From Aphodosoma sp045126975 (GTDB lineage Bacteria > Bacteroidota > Bacteroidia > Bacteroidales > Paludibacteraceae), in the NCBI GenBank assembly GCA_045126975.1, contig JBGVPL010000028.1, positions 24,170 through 88,169 on the forward strand: a stretch of DNA of 64,000 bases, written 5' to 3'. The translations under genes and the position numbers were made by a program. Positions 14,804 through 23,392 of this stretch are shown here, piece by piece (positions within the stretch are counted from its first letter, which is position 1; each line of letters opens with the position of its first letter). The notes below the pieces were generated by a model. That model did no database searches and had not been told where the DNA came from. It was given only the letters and a program-made list of their open reading frames with translations.

Positions 14804-17614
14804 TTATTTAGCTGGCATCATGACGATTTCGGCTACGTTGCCTTGTTTTACGAGGGCTTTGAGTGTTTTTTGGATTGATTTTGCATTGACTTTTTCGATA
14901 GCTTTTTTGTAGTCTTTTGCGTAGTTGATGCCGTCGTTGTAGTAGCGGTCGAGGATTGTGCCCCACCAGCCGTTGTCTTCCATATCTTCAGCAAGTGTGT
15001 TGAGACGGTTTTCTTTTGCTTTTTGGAGGTCGTCGGCACGTGGACCATTTTCAATGATTTCCATCACCTCTTTGTGGATGATAGACATGAGTTTTTGTTG
15101 TTTTTCCGGGTCAGTGTCGAATTGCATGAGAAGAACAGCTTGTTCGATAGGATCTTCCATTACATAACCTGCGCAGCCGACTCCGTATGAACCACCTTCT
15201 TTTTCACGGATGCTTTCGAGGTAACGAGTACCAAGGATATCACCGATAATACCCATATTGAGACGATTAGCAAGAGTAGCTTTCATTTTGCCTGAATAAA
15301 CGATGCGGTTAGAAGCTGTTTTTGTTTCCATCTCTTTAGCGAAGTAGTTGTTTACTTTGCCTTGTGGGTAGCGCACGCCATGGTCGGTATATGTTTCGCG
15401 TGATTTGTCAGTTTTAAGACCACCCAACCATGTGCAGATGATTTGGCGAGTAGCTTCGTCATTAGGGTTGATGTTACCGATGAAAGTTACGAAGAAGTCG
15501 GCTGGGTTAGCAAAGCGTTCTTTGTAGATTTCAATAGCACGTTGTTGATTAGCACGCTTGATAAGGTCGAGGTTGACGATGAGCGTACGTGGGCTATGGC
15601 AAGTAGTAGTTTGTTGGATACTATCAGAGAACGCTGTTTTAGGGTTTTTGTCGCGAGCAGCTAATTGAGTTTCGAGCATAGAGATAAGAGTTTGGTATGC
15701 TTGGTCGTCTTGACGAGGAGCAGTGAAGTAGAGGTATGTGAGTTGCATCATAGTCTCGAAATCTTTCACTGTAGATGTACCTGAGATGCTTTCGTAATAT
15801 TCGCTGATGCTTGGTGAGACAGATACATTTTTGCCAGTAAGAGCTTTTTGGAGGTCAAGAACAGAGAAGTCGCCGATACCGTTGTAAGAGATAACACCAT
15901 CAGCCATAGCTGCAGAAGGGAGGTCTTCGAGAGCAACTTTGCTGAGACCACCTTCAGACTCCATGCTCATGTTGATTTCGTCGTTTTTGAATTCAGTAGG
16001 TTTGATAACTACTTTGATGCCATTTGATAAAGTCCACTCAGTAGTGCCGAGGCGTTTGTTGAATTTCTCTTTAACGATAGTGCCAGCTTCAGGAGCATTT
16101 TCTACTAATGGGCGGTCGAATGTTTCTTCTACAGGAGCTTCGATTTCAGAAGTTTTAATAGCATTGAAGATTTCGAGCACCTCTTCTTGAGTAGGAACGC
16201 TCACAATGTCGCTGTTTTCCTTACCAATGTAGCTGATAATGATGTTGTTGTCAGTGATGTATTGTTGTGCTAATTGGTTGATGAGCGCAACAGGGAGTTG
16301 AGGCAATACAGCTTTCACATATTCATATTCGAATTCGATACCAGGGATAGGTTCGCCATCGAGGTAGTGGCGATAGTATTCTTGTGCATAGCTTTGTGAT
16401 TGACGAGTGTTACGTTCGTTGTAGTAGCGTTCAATATTAGCTATATATTCAGTTTTAGCACGTTCGAATTCGGCATTAGTGAAGCCATAGCGTTTGATTT
16501 TCTCCACTTGAGTGAACATATCAGCCATAGAAGCTTTTTCTTTTCCGTCTTTAGGGATAACGATGAATTCGAAAGCATCTGTTTCGCCCATTTGGTTACC
16601 GTAGCCACCCATAGCTTGGATGAAGTTTGCATTAGGGTTCATAGTGATTTCTTCGATACGGAAAGAAATCATCATGCGGATAAGAGAGTTGACAGTAGAG
16701 AGAAGGTAGCCTTGGTCAGTAGCGCGCACTTCATGAGGGATAGCATTGTGAAGGAATTCGATAGCGAGTTGAGTGAATTGTGCCTCTTTATCTGTATAGA
16801 TAGCTACATGAGGTGCACCATTTGTTGGGAGACTGTAGCGAGGACGTTCGCCACGATTAGTGCGAGCAGGGATTGTAGAGAAGAGGTCAACGATTTTTTT
16901 CTCCATTTTGTCAACATCGATATCACCTACGACAACGATACATTGGAGGTCTGGACCATACCATAATTCGTAGTAGTCGCGGAGTGCTTGATAAGTGAAG
17001 TTGTTGATAACAGCTGTGTCGCCGATTACATCGCGTTTAGCATATTGCGAGCCTGGGTATTTTAGTTTGTTACCTTCGCGCCACATACGGCGTTGAGCAT
17101 TGTTGCCTTGGCGCCATTCTTCGCGGATTACGCCACGTTCGTTGTCGATTTCGGCCTCTTGGAGAGAGATAGCGCAAGACCAATCGTGAAGCACGAGGAG
17201 TGCGCTGTCGAGAATCTCTTCGCGAGTAGGCACGTTAGAGAGGCGATATACGGTTTCGTCAAGTGAAGTGTAAGCATTGATGTTGCTACCGAAGCCAACA
17301 CCTACAGATTCGAAATAGTTGATGAGGAGTTTGCCAGGGAAGTGCTCAGTACCATTGAATGCCATGTGTTCGAGGAAGTGAGCGAGACCATTTTGGTGGT
17401 CTTCTTCGAGGATTGCACCTACGGCTTGAGCGATGTGGAATTCACAACGTTCTTTAGGTTGGTTGTTGTAACGGATGTAGTAAGTCAAACCATTTTCGAG
17501 GACACCGATACGTACGTTTGTGTCGATAGGGAGTGGTTGTGGCTGTTGAGCCTTTAGGTTGATGCACAAAGCACAATTTATAATGCAGAGTGCTAAGAGA
17601 AATAATTTTTTCAT
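14804..17614 (-). CDS. M16 family zinc peptidase (PqqL-like)
   Basis: A 936-residue two-domain M16 peptidase, exported, probably degrading peptides in the periplasm. Seen: HFLEH near residue 79 (the inverted zinc motif HxxEH) and the distal zinc Glu in NERGVIREEW; the second M16 half has no motif, as is normal. The signal peptide core reads LCIINCALCINLKAQ and is encoded by TGCACAA-type heptads. A promoter with a hairpin operator shared with the DUF2975 gene lies upstream at 17705-17762. Coding-strand bases are A/C-rich, unlike the plus-strand neighbours, so strand position rather than gene direction seems to set the composition. Confidence 0.93.
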   Translation of the reverse strand: MKKLFLLALCIINCALCINLKAQQPQPLPIDTNVRIGVLENGLTYYIRYNNQPKERCEFHIAQAVGAILEEDHQNGLAHFLEHMAFNGTEHFPGKLLINYFESVGVGFGSNINAYTSLDETVYRLSNVPTREEILDSALLVLHDWSCAISLQEAEIDNERGVIREEWRQGNNAQRRMWREGNKLKYPGSQYAKRDVIGDTAVINNFTYQALRDYYELWYGPDLQCIVVVGDIDVDKMEKKIVDLFSTIPARTNRGERPRYSLPTNGAPHVAIYTDKEAQFTQLAIEFLHNAIPHEVRATDQGYLLSTVNSLIRMMISFRIEEITMNPNANFIQAMGGYGNQMGETDAFEFIVIPKDGKEKASMADMFTQVEKIKRYGFTNAEFERAKTEYIANIERYYNERNTRQSQSYAQEYYRHYLDGEPIPGIEFEYEYVKAVLPQLPVALINQLAQQYITDNNIIISYIGKENSDIVSVPTQEEVLEIFNAIKTSEIEAPVEETFDRPLVENAPEAGTIVKEKFNKRLGTTEWTLSNGIKVVIKPTEFKNDEINMSMESEGGLSKVALEDLPSAAMADGVISYNGIGDFSVLDLQKALTGKNVSVSPSISEYYESISGTSTVKDFETMMQLTYLYFTAPRQDDQAYQTLISMLETQLAARDKNPKTAFSDSIQQTTTCHSPRTLIVNLDLIKRANQQRAIEIYKERFANPADFFVTFIGNINPNDEATRQIICTWLGGLKTDKSRETYTDHGVRYPQGKVNNYFAKEMETKTASNRIVYSGKMKATLANRLNMGIIGDILGTRYLESIREKEGGSYGVGCAGYVMEDPIEQAVLLMQFDTDPEKQQKLMSIIHKEVMEIIENGPRADDLQKAKENRLNTLAEDMEDNGWWGTILDRYYNDGINYAKDYKKAIEKVNAKSIQKTLKALVKQGNVAEIVMMPAK
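17561..17593. repeat. Heptad-like tract in M16 signal peptide
   Basis: Units GCACAAA, GCACAAT, TTATAAT, GCAGAGT on the plus strand. It encodes the hydrophobic core of the signal peptide on the minus strand. Confidence 0.6.
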
Positions 17615-17704
17615 ATTTTAGATTTTTAGTAGCGAGTAGAGAGTTGTAAGACAACTCAACTTCTCTTTGTTAATATATTTTATAAATCAATTTATTTTGT
17701 AGTG

Positions 17705-17762
17705 CAAAGTAACACAAAAAATCTTGAATGACCAAATATTTTTATCGTTTTTCGATAAAAAA
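17705..17762 (-). promoter_or_regulatory. M16 promoter with hairpin operator
   Basis: On the minus strand: hairpin TTTTATCG-AAAAA-CGATAAAA, then TTTG as -33 in ATTTGGTCA, 16 bases, and TTACTTTG as -7. The same block with the same spacing stands before the DUF2975 gene at 31875-31932, so the two genes probably share a regulator. Confidence 0.8.
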
Positions 17763-17783
17763 TATATTTTTAAGATATTTTAA

Positions 17784-17814
17784 TTGTATAGGTTATAAAA
17801 AATGAGTATATTTG
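17784..17814 (+). promoter_or_regulatory. Promoter of PerM permease gene
   Basis: TTG at 17784-17786 and TATATTTG at 17807-17814 with a 20-base spacer, on the other side of the intergenic region from the M16 promoter. Confidence 0.7.
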
Positions 17815-17825
17815 CAAGTTAAAAA

Positions 17826-17868
17826 AGTCAACTATCTATAGTCAATAGTCAACAGACTGTAGATTATA
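17826..17868. repeat. Heptad tract in perM leader
   Basis: About six units of GTCAACT/GTCAATA/GTCAACA and CTGTAGA, the CAACAGT family, between promoter and start codon. Confidence 0.8.
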
Positions 17869-17880
17869 ATAAAGTAGTTT

Positions 17881-18969
17881 ATGAAATATACATTTGATAG
17901 AGTTGTTCGTTTAATTATAGCGTTGGCTGTGATTATTGGTTTGGCACTGCTTGTGAATAGATTGAGCGGTGTGTTATTGCCATTTTTGATTGGTTGGTTG
18001 TTGGCATATTTGATTCATCCGTTGGTGAAGTTTGTGCAGTATAAGATGAAAGTGGGTAATAGGGGTTTGTCTATAATGATTTCGTTATTATTTATTGCAA
18101 TTGTGATTACAGGATTGGGATTTGCTGTGGTGCCTGCGATTGGGAATGAAATTATGTCGATGCACAATTCACAATTCACAATTCATAATTTTGGAGTCAA
18201 TTCTGAATTTATCGGTCAGTTGTATGGATTTGTTGAGAATTTAGATTTTGAGAAATGGTTGAATCCTGAAACTTTGAAATCGGCTTTCGAGAAGTTGGTG
18301 CCTGGTGTGTGGGGCTTGTTGTCGGGTACATGGGAGTTGATTGCTGGTGTGTTTGTGCTGTTTGTGGTGTTTTTGTATGTGGTGTTTATTTTGGTTGATT
18401 ATGAGAATATTAATCGTGGCGCGAGGGAGATGATTCCACCAAAATATCGTGAATTGGTTGAGGGTGTGTTTGAAGATTTAGAAAGTGGAATGAATCGTTA
18501 TTTTCGTGGGCAGAGTTTGGTGGCGTTTATTGTTGGTGTGTTGTTCGCTATTGGTTTTAAGATAGTTGGATTGCCGATGGCTATTACGATGGGGCTATTT
18601 ATTGGAGTGTTGAATTTGGTACCTTATTTGCAGACTGTGGGGGTTGTGCCTGTGGTGTTGTTGTGTTTGGTGAAGGGGGCTGAACCAGGTGGTAATTTCT
18701 GGTGGGTGTTGTTGGGATGTTTTATTGTATTTTTGGTGGTGCAGGGAATACAGGATTTGTTTCTTGTGCCAAAGATTATGGGTAAGGCTATGGGGTTGAA
18801 TCCAGCGGTGATATTGTTGTCGCTCTCAATATGGGGTTCGTTGTTGGGTATTGTGGGTATGATTATTGCGTTGCCTATGACTACGTTGTTGATTTCGTAT
18901 TATAAGAGATTTGCTATTAGGGAACAGGGAACAAGGAATAGGGAACAAGGAATAGGGAACAAGGAATAG
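17881..18969 (+). CDS. AI-2E/PerM family transporter
   Basis: A 362-residue inner-membrane protein of the AI-2E transporter (PerM/YdiK) family; substrates range from autoinducers to ions and cannot be told here. It has an N-terminal helix pair, a soluble middle segment and about five C-terminal helices, with the conserved LIHPLVKF, VDYENINRGAREMIPPKY and NLVPYLQTVG blocks. Two heptad tracts are in frame: CACAATT units at residues 94-103 (HNSQFTIHN) in the soluble segment, and GGAACAG/GGAATAG units forming the last 15 residues (REQGTRNREQGIGNKE), after the natural family end. Confidence 0.9.
   Translation: MKYTFDRVVRLIIALAVIIGLALLVNRLSGVLLPFLIGWLLAYLIHPLVKFVQYKMKVGNRGLSIMISLLFIAIVITGLGFAVVPAIGNEIMSMHNSQFTIHNFGVNSEFIGQLYGFVENLDFEKWLNPETLKSAFEKLVPGVWGLLSGTWELIAGVFVLFVVFLYVVFILVDYENINRGAREMIPPKYRELVEGVFEDLESGMNRYFRGQSLVAFIVGVLFAIGFKIVGLPMAITMGLFIGVLNLVPYLQTVGVVPVVLLCLVKGAEPGGNFWWVLLGCFIVFLVVQGIQDLFLVPKIMGKAMGLNPAVILLSLSIWGSLLGIVGMIIALPMTTLLISYYKRFAIREQGTRNREQGIGNKE
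18162..18190. repeat. Heptad tract inside perM
   Basis: Four units of CACAATT (GCACAAT, TCACAAT, TCACAAT, TCATAAT), in frame, in the soluble part of the transporter. Confidence 0.85.
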
Positions 18970-18973
18970 GGAT
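18919..18973. repeat. Heptad tract over perM 3' end
   Basis: Eight units of GGGAACA/AGGAATA/GGGAACA. It provides the last codons, the stop (TAG) and the spacer. Confidence 0.92.
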
Positions 18974-18993
18974 TATTTATAGAAATTTGAAAT

Positions 18994-21165
18994 ATGAAAA
19001 AGTTTTGTTTTTTATTAGCATTGTGTGTGTATTGTGCATTGTGCATTAAATTGAGTGCGGTGCCAGCGAAACCGATAGTTAAAGATAGTATTTTACCAGA
19101 TGGTAGTGTGGTGCAGATGGTGTTGCGAGGTGATGAGTTTGGACACTACTATGAGCAGATAACAGATAACAGATTACAGATTACAGATAATAGTACGCAG
19201 ATTATAGGTGAGTGTTTAGAGATTGCAGAGAAAAGGGAGCGTGCAATGGCTAAGCGGCGAGTATCGGACGCTCGAGCCGAGCGTCCCTACATGTTGAAGC
19301 GTGCTCCTCATCAGGCAGCGAGGGGATTGGTGATTTTGGTGGAGTTTTCGGATAATAGTTTTAAGAAAACACGTCAGGATTTTGATGATTTGTTGAATAA
19401 AGATGGATATAGTTATAATGGTGCTACGGGGTCGGCAATGAATTATTTCAAAGATGCATCGAATGGACAGTATGTGCCACATTTTGATGTGTATGGACCA
19501 TATAAACTTGATAAAAAAATGAGTTATTATGGTCAGAATGATAGAGAAGGAATGGATATGCATCCCGATCAGATGGTAGTAGATGCTATGGCAAAATTGA
19601 ATGCTGCAGAAGATATAAATTTTGCTGATTATGACACTGACAATGACGGAAATATAGATAATATATTCATTTATTATGCTGGTTATGGTGAGAATGAAGG
19701 AGCATCGGAGAATACAATATGGCCACATGCTTGGGAGGTGTATGATGAGTATGTGAGTGGACAGTTGGTGTATGATGGTAAGCGATTAACAGGTTATGCG
19801 TGTACATCAGAATTGCAAGGGGTAAGTGGCTCAACTATGTGTGGTATAGGTACTTTTTGTCATGAATTTAGTCATGTGCTTGGGTTGCCTGATTTTTATG
19901 TAACAGATTATTCTTCATCACATAAAACGCCTGGAGATTGGGATATTATGGATTGTGGTTCGTATTTGAATGATGGTAATACACCTCCAACATATTCTGC
20001 TCATGAGCGTTTTTATCTTGGTTGGCTCACTCCTGAAATATTGAATGAAGCTGGAGATTTTGAATTAGAAGATATTCAAACAAGTAATAAGGCATATATT
20101 ATAACATCGACAGGAACTCATAATTTAGATGGAGGTAATCCTAATCCTAAAACATATTATTTATTGGAGAATAGACAACAAATAGGTTGGGATGCTTATT
20201 TGCCAGGACATGGTATGATGATTACTAAAACTATTTATGACGAAGATAAATGGTATAATAATATTCCAAATAATAGTAAAAATTCACAAGGATATGATAT
20301 AATTGAGGCAGATGGTAAAGCTCCTAATGATGATTATGGTAAGCCTGGAGATTTATTCCCTGGTACATCGAAAGTAACAAATTATACTCCATACGCTAAA
20401 TATCCAATTACAGATATTAAAGAAGTTGGTGGTGTAATTAGTTTTGTATTTATGGGAGGTGCTTCGGAAGAAAATCCTGATACACCTAATAATCCAGGAG
20501 ATGATGTGGTTGTTGATGATTGTTTCGAAGAAACTTTTGATGGTTTGATTGTTGTTGGTAGTACAGATATTACAGAGATGATAGACGAATATGCTGATAA
20601 TGCAGGTTGGGAAGGATATAAATTATTCTGTTCTTCTGGGATGTTGAAAGTTGGGTCAAGTAAAGCTGAAGGGTATGTTGTCACTCCTGCATTGCCATTT
20701 GATGGTGATGTGCAAGTTGAATTTGTTGGTGCAGCTTATAAAAATGATGCTGTGATTAGTTTTGAAATTGATGGTGAGGTGGTTAATGAATTTGATGTTA
20801 CATCACAAAAAGTCACACATATTTTTGATATTGATGGATTAGAAGCTTATTCTCAAATAAAAATTTATTCAAGTGATAATCGTTTTTATGTTGACAATTT
20901 CAAAGTTTGTAAAAAACAAGGAGTGGTAACAGATGTATTAAATTCAGAAGCTAAGATAGTTTTGGTTAATTCAGGTAGTCGAGCTGAATTGTTGGGAGTT
21001 GGTGTAGGTGCTGTCGTTTCTTGTTATGATGGAGTTGGACGATTGTTGTGGTGTGAAGAGGCAGCTGGTGATGTGATGGAATTTGAAGCTCCACGAGGAT
21101 TTTATGTATTGAGAATTGTTGCAGGAGAAAAGGTTGAGGTAGTTAAGGGAATAGGAAATAAGTAA
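18994..21165 (+). CDS. M6 family metalloprotease, likely T9SS-secreted
   Basis: A 723-residue secreted zinc protease of the immune-inhibitor-A (M6) type. Seen: signal peptide MKKFCFLLALCVYCALCIKLSA, catalytic HEFSHVLGLPD (HExxHxxGxxD) near residue 290, Met-turn region DIMDCGS, and a C-terminal 75-residue domain with YDGVGRLLW and GFYVLRIVAGEKVEVVKG, which looks like a type-A T9SS sorting domain. Insertions in frame: CAGATAA/CAGATTA heptads (residues 55-70, QITDNRLQITDN) and the palindrome at 19262-19292, both in the propeptide. The last residues GIGNK come from a GGAATAG heptad tract, so the natural CTD end may be altered. Confidence 0.88.
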   Translation: MKKFCFLLALCVYCALCIKLSAVPAKPIVKDSILPDGSVVQMVLRGDEFGHYYEQITDNRLQITDNSTQIIGECLEIAEKRERAMAKRRVSDARAERPYMLKRAPHQAARGLVILVEFSDNSFKKTRQDFDDLLNKDGYSYNGATGSAMNYFKDASNGQYVPHFDVYGPYKLDKKMSYYGQNDREGMDMHPDQMVVDAMAKLNAAEDINFADYDTDNDGNIDNIFIYYAGYGENEGASENTIWPHAWEVYDEYVSGQLVYDGKRLTGYACTSELQGVSGSTMCGIGTFCHEFSHVLGLPDFYVTDYSSSHKTPGDWDIMDCGSYLNDGNTPPTYSAHERFYLGWLTPEILNEAGDFELEDIQTSNKAYIITSTGTHNLDGGNPNPKTYYLLENRQQIGWDAYLPGHGMMITKTIYDEDKWYNNIPNNSKNSQGYDIIEADGKAPNDDYGKPGDLFPGTSKVTNYTPYAKYPITDIKEVGGVISFVFMGGASEENPDTPNNPGDDVVVDDCFEETFDGLIVVGSTDITEMIDEYADNAGWEGYKLFCSSGMLKVGSSKAEGYVVTPALPFDGDVQVEFVGAAYKNDAVISFEIDGEVVNEFDVTSQKVTHIFDIDGLEAYSQIKIYSSDNRFYVDNFKVCKKQGVVTDVLNSEAKIVLVNSGSRAELLGVGVGAVVSCYDGVGRLLWCEEAAGDVMEFEAPRGFYVLRIVAGEKVEVVKGIGNK
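19156..19203. repeat. Heptad tract inside M6 protease
   Basis: Six to seven units of CAGATAA, CAGATTA and variants, in frame in the propeptide; the AGATAAT family also occurs at 27630, 36094 and 44126. Confidence 0.88.
19262..19292. repeat. GGGACG palindromic repeat inside M6 protease
   Basis: Stem GGACGCTCG/CGAGCGTCC. On the minus strand it reads ATGTAGGGACGCTCGG, matching the element inside rnpA at 27037-27069. It is in frame and adds about ten residues (SDARAERPYM). Confidence 0.85.
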
Positions 21166-21180
21166 CAAGGAATAGGGAAT
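21147..21180. repeat. Heptad tract at M6 protease 3' end
   Basis: Five units of GGAATAG/GAAATAA/GTAACAA/GGAATAG. It covers the stop codon and the whole spacer up to the relA start. Confidence 0.85.
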
Positions 21181-21181
21181 T

Positions 21182-23392
21182 ATGGAATTGGATAAGAGGG
21201 AGTTTTTACGTGTCTATCGAGACTTTATGAGTGTTGAGGGACGGAAGATAGATACGAAATATTTGATGCGATTGAAAGAGGATATTCGTAGGTTTACTGC
21301 TGAATATGATGTATCGTTGGATGCGTTGGCTAAGTCGATGCGTGCTGCTATGATTGCGCATCGCGAAATATCACTTGGTCATCATTCGATTGAGGCGATA
21401 TTGCTTTATACTTTGATTTATAAGACAGGCACTCCTATATCATACGTTGAAGAGAGATATGGCGAATCGACAGCTATGTTGGTCGATGGTTTGATGAAGG
21501 TGTATGATTTGTATAGTCGTCAACAGTCAACAGTCAATGGTCAACGGGCGGAGGGTAGCGTGGTGCGTAGTGATAATTTTCGTAAGTTGTTGATTTCTTT
21601 GGCTCAGGATGTGCGTGTGATTATGATTATGATTGTTGAGCGATTGGATACGATGCGTAATTTGCAAGCGTATGATGTCGATGAGCAACAAGAGATTGCA
21701 CGTGAGGTGTCGTATCTTTATGCGCCATTGGCTCACCGTATGGGGTTGTATGGCATCAAGACCGAGTTGGAGGATTTGTCGCTTAAATATACATCGCGTG
21801 AGGTTTATAAAGAGATTGCCACGAAACTTAACGAAACGAAACGTAGTCGTGATGCTTATATTAAGAAATTCATTGAGCCGGTGAAAGCGCGTTTGGAGGC
21901 TGAAGGGTTGAAGTTTTCGATTAAAGGGCGTACAAAGAGTATTCATTCGATTTGGAATAAGATTCGCAAACAACAAGTGCCATTTGAAAAGGTGTATGAC
22001 TTGTTTGCTATACGTATCATAATAGATTGTCCGATTGAGAGGGAGAAAGCGGCTTGTTGGCAGGCTTTTTCAGTTGTAACGGATATGTATACAGCAAATA
22101 CTAAGCGTTTGCGTGATTGGATTTCGGTGCCAAAAAGCAATGGCTATGAATCGTTACACGTTACGGTGATGGGCCCTGAGGGTAAATGGGTTGAGGTGCA
22201 AATACGTACCGAGCGTATGGATGAAGTGGCAGAGAAAGGTGTGGCGGCTCACTGGAAATATAAAGGAGGTAAGAGTGACTCTGCTCAGATGGATGAGTGG
22301 TTGAAAAATCTTCGTGATTTGCTCGAACAGGGCAGTAATGAGGATGATGGTCTTGATGTGATGAATGAGTTCAAGATGCAACTCTATGATGACGATGTTT
22401 TTGTGTTTACTCCTAAAGGTGATTTGCATCAGTTGCATCGTGGAGCTACGGTTTTGGACTTTGCATTTGGTATTCATACAAAAATTGGCTCGCAATGTAT
22501 GGGGGCTATTGTGAATGGCAAGCACGTAAGTTTCAAATACGAATTGCAGAATGGCGACCAAGTGGAAGTGCTCACTTCGCCAGCACAAACACCTCGTGCC
22601 GATTGGCTTAATTGGGCGAAGACTTCGAAGGCGCGTTCGCGAATCAAGCAAGCACTTAAAGAGGCGGAACATAAAGAGGCAGAGAATGGTCGTGAAACAT
22701 TGTTGCGCCGTTTGAAGAATTGGAAATTGGAGTTTGATGATTCGTTGATAGGGCGAGCTTATAAGAAGTTGGGATATAAGACATTTTCGGATTTCTATGT
22801 GGCAATCAATCAAGATAAAGTGAATCTGTTGCAGTTGCGCGATTGGTTGGTTGATGGGTTTGATACACAAGAGCAATCTGCAACACCTCGTTCAGCCGAA
22901 GGATTTGAACAAGAGACCGAGTTGCAACGTATTACTGCTAAGGATGATGCACTTGTGATTGACCGTAATTTGAAGAACGTCGATTATACATTGGCTCGTT
23001 GCTGTAACCCTATATATGGCGATGAAATATTTGGATTCGTGTCGGTGTCGGGAGGTATAAAAATACATAAAAAAGATTGTCCTAACGCTCCGCAATTGAT
23101 TTCGCGCTTTGGTTATCGCATAGTGAATGCACGTTGGGCAGGCGAATCGACAGGGGCTGAATATACCACTACGATACGCATAATTGGTCGCGATGATATT
23201 GGTATTGTAACAAATATTACATCGGTGATAAGCAAAGAGTCAGGTGTGAATATGCGTTCGATTTCAGTTGATTCTAATGCCGGATTGTTTGAAGGAACAA
23301 TTACGCTTATTGTGCATCAAGCATCACAACTTGAGGCTTTGTTCAAGAAATTAAAAACTATAAAAGGTGTAAAACAGATATTCCGTGTATGA
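21182..23392 (+). CDS. relA: RelA/SpoT family (p)ppGpp synthetase
   Basis: A 736-residue Rel-type protein making the alarmone (p)ppGpp. In order: N-terminal HD-like region (to about 180), synthetase (about 220-360; YDLFAIRIIID, YESLHVTVMG, VEVQIRTERMDEVAE), TGS (about 400-460; VFTPKGDLHQLHRGATVLDFAF) and a C-terminal ACT domain. In the HD region the residues LLYTLIYKT stand where active hydrolases have a His-Asp pair, so this copy is probably synthetase-only; Bacteroidota commonly carry a second, bifunctional copy. A CAACAGT heptad tract adds about ten residues at 112-122 (SRQQSTVNGQ). It overlaps cinA by ATGA. Confidence 0.93.
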   Translation: MELDKREFLRVYRDFMSVEGRKIDTKYLMRLKEDIRRFTAEYDVSLDALAKSMRAAMIAHREISLGHHSIEAILLYTLIYKTGTPISYVEERYGESTAMLVDGLMKVYDLYSRQQSTVNGQRAEGSVVRSDNFRKLLISLAQDVRVIMIMIVERLDTMRNLQAYDVDEQQEIAREVSYLYAPLAHRMGLYGIKTELEDLSLKYTSREVYKEIATKLNETKRSRDAYIKKFIEPVKARLEAEGLKFSIKGRTKSIHSIWNKIRKQQVPFEKVYDLFAIRIIIDCPIEREKAACWQAFSVVTDMYTANTKRLRDWISVPKSNGYESLHVTVMGPEGKWVEVQIRTERMDEVAEKGVAAHWKYKGGKSDSAQMDEWLKNLRDLLEQGSNEDDGLDVMNEFKMQLYDDDVFVFTPKGDLHQLHRGATVLDFAFGIHTKIGSQCMGAIVNGKHVSFKYELQNGDQVEVLTSPAQTPRADWLNWAKTSKARSRIKQALKEAEHKEAENGRETLLRRLKNWKLEFDDSLIGRAYKKLGYKTFSDFYVAINQDKVNLLQLRDWLVDGFDTQEQSATPRSAEGFEQETELQRITAKDDALVIDRNLKNVDYTLARCCNPIYGDEIFGFVSVSGGIKIHKKDCPNAPQLISRFGYRIVNARWAGESTGAEYTTTIRIIGRDDIGIVTNITSVISKESGVNMRSISVDSNAGLFEGTITLIVHQASQLEALFKKLKTIKGVKQIFRV
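21517..21547. repeat. Heptad tract inside relA
   Basis: Four units of GTCAACA/GTCAATG, CAACAGT family, in frame in the N-terminal HD-like region. Confidence 0.85.

Noticed and set aside
19262..19292. Palindrome considered as an attachment site of a mobile element
   Set aside because: No integrase or element boundary nearby; the second copy in rnpA shows it is an interspersed repeat.
22154..22876. Long antisense ORF (240 codons) inside relA
   Set aside because: Shadow frame of a clearly coding gene on the plus strand; no domain and no separate start signals.
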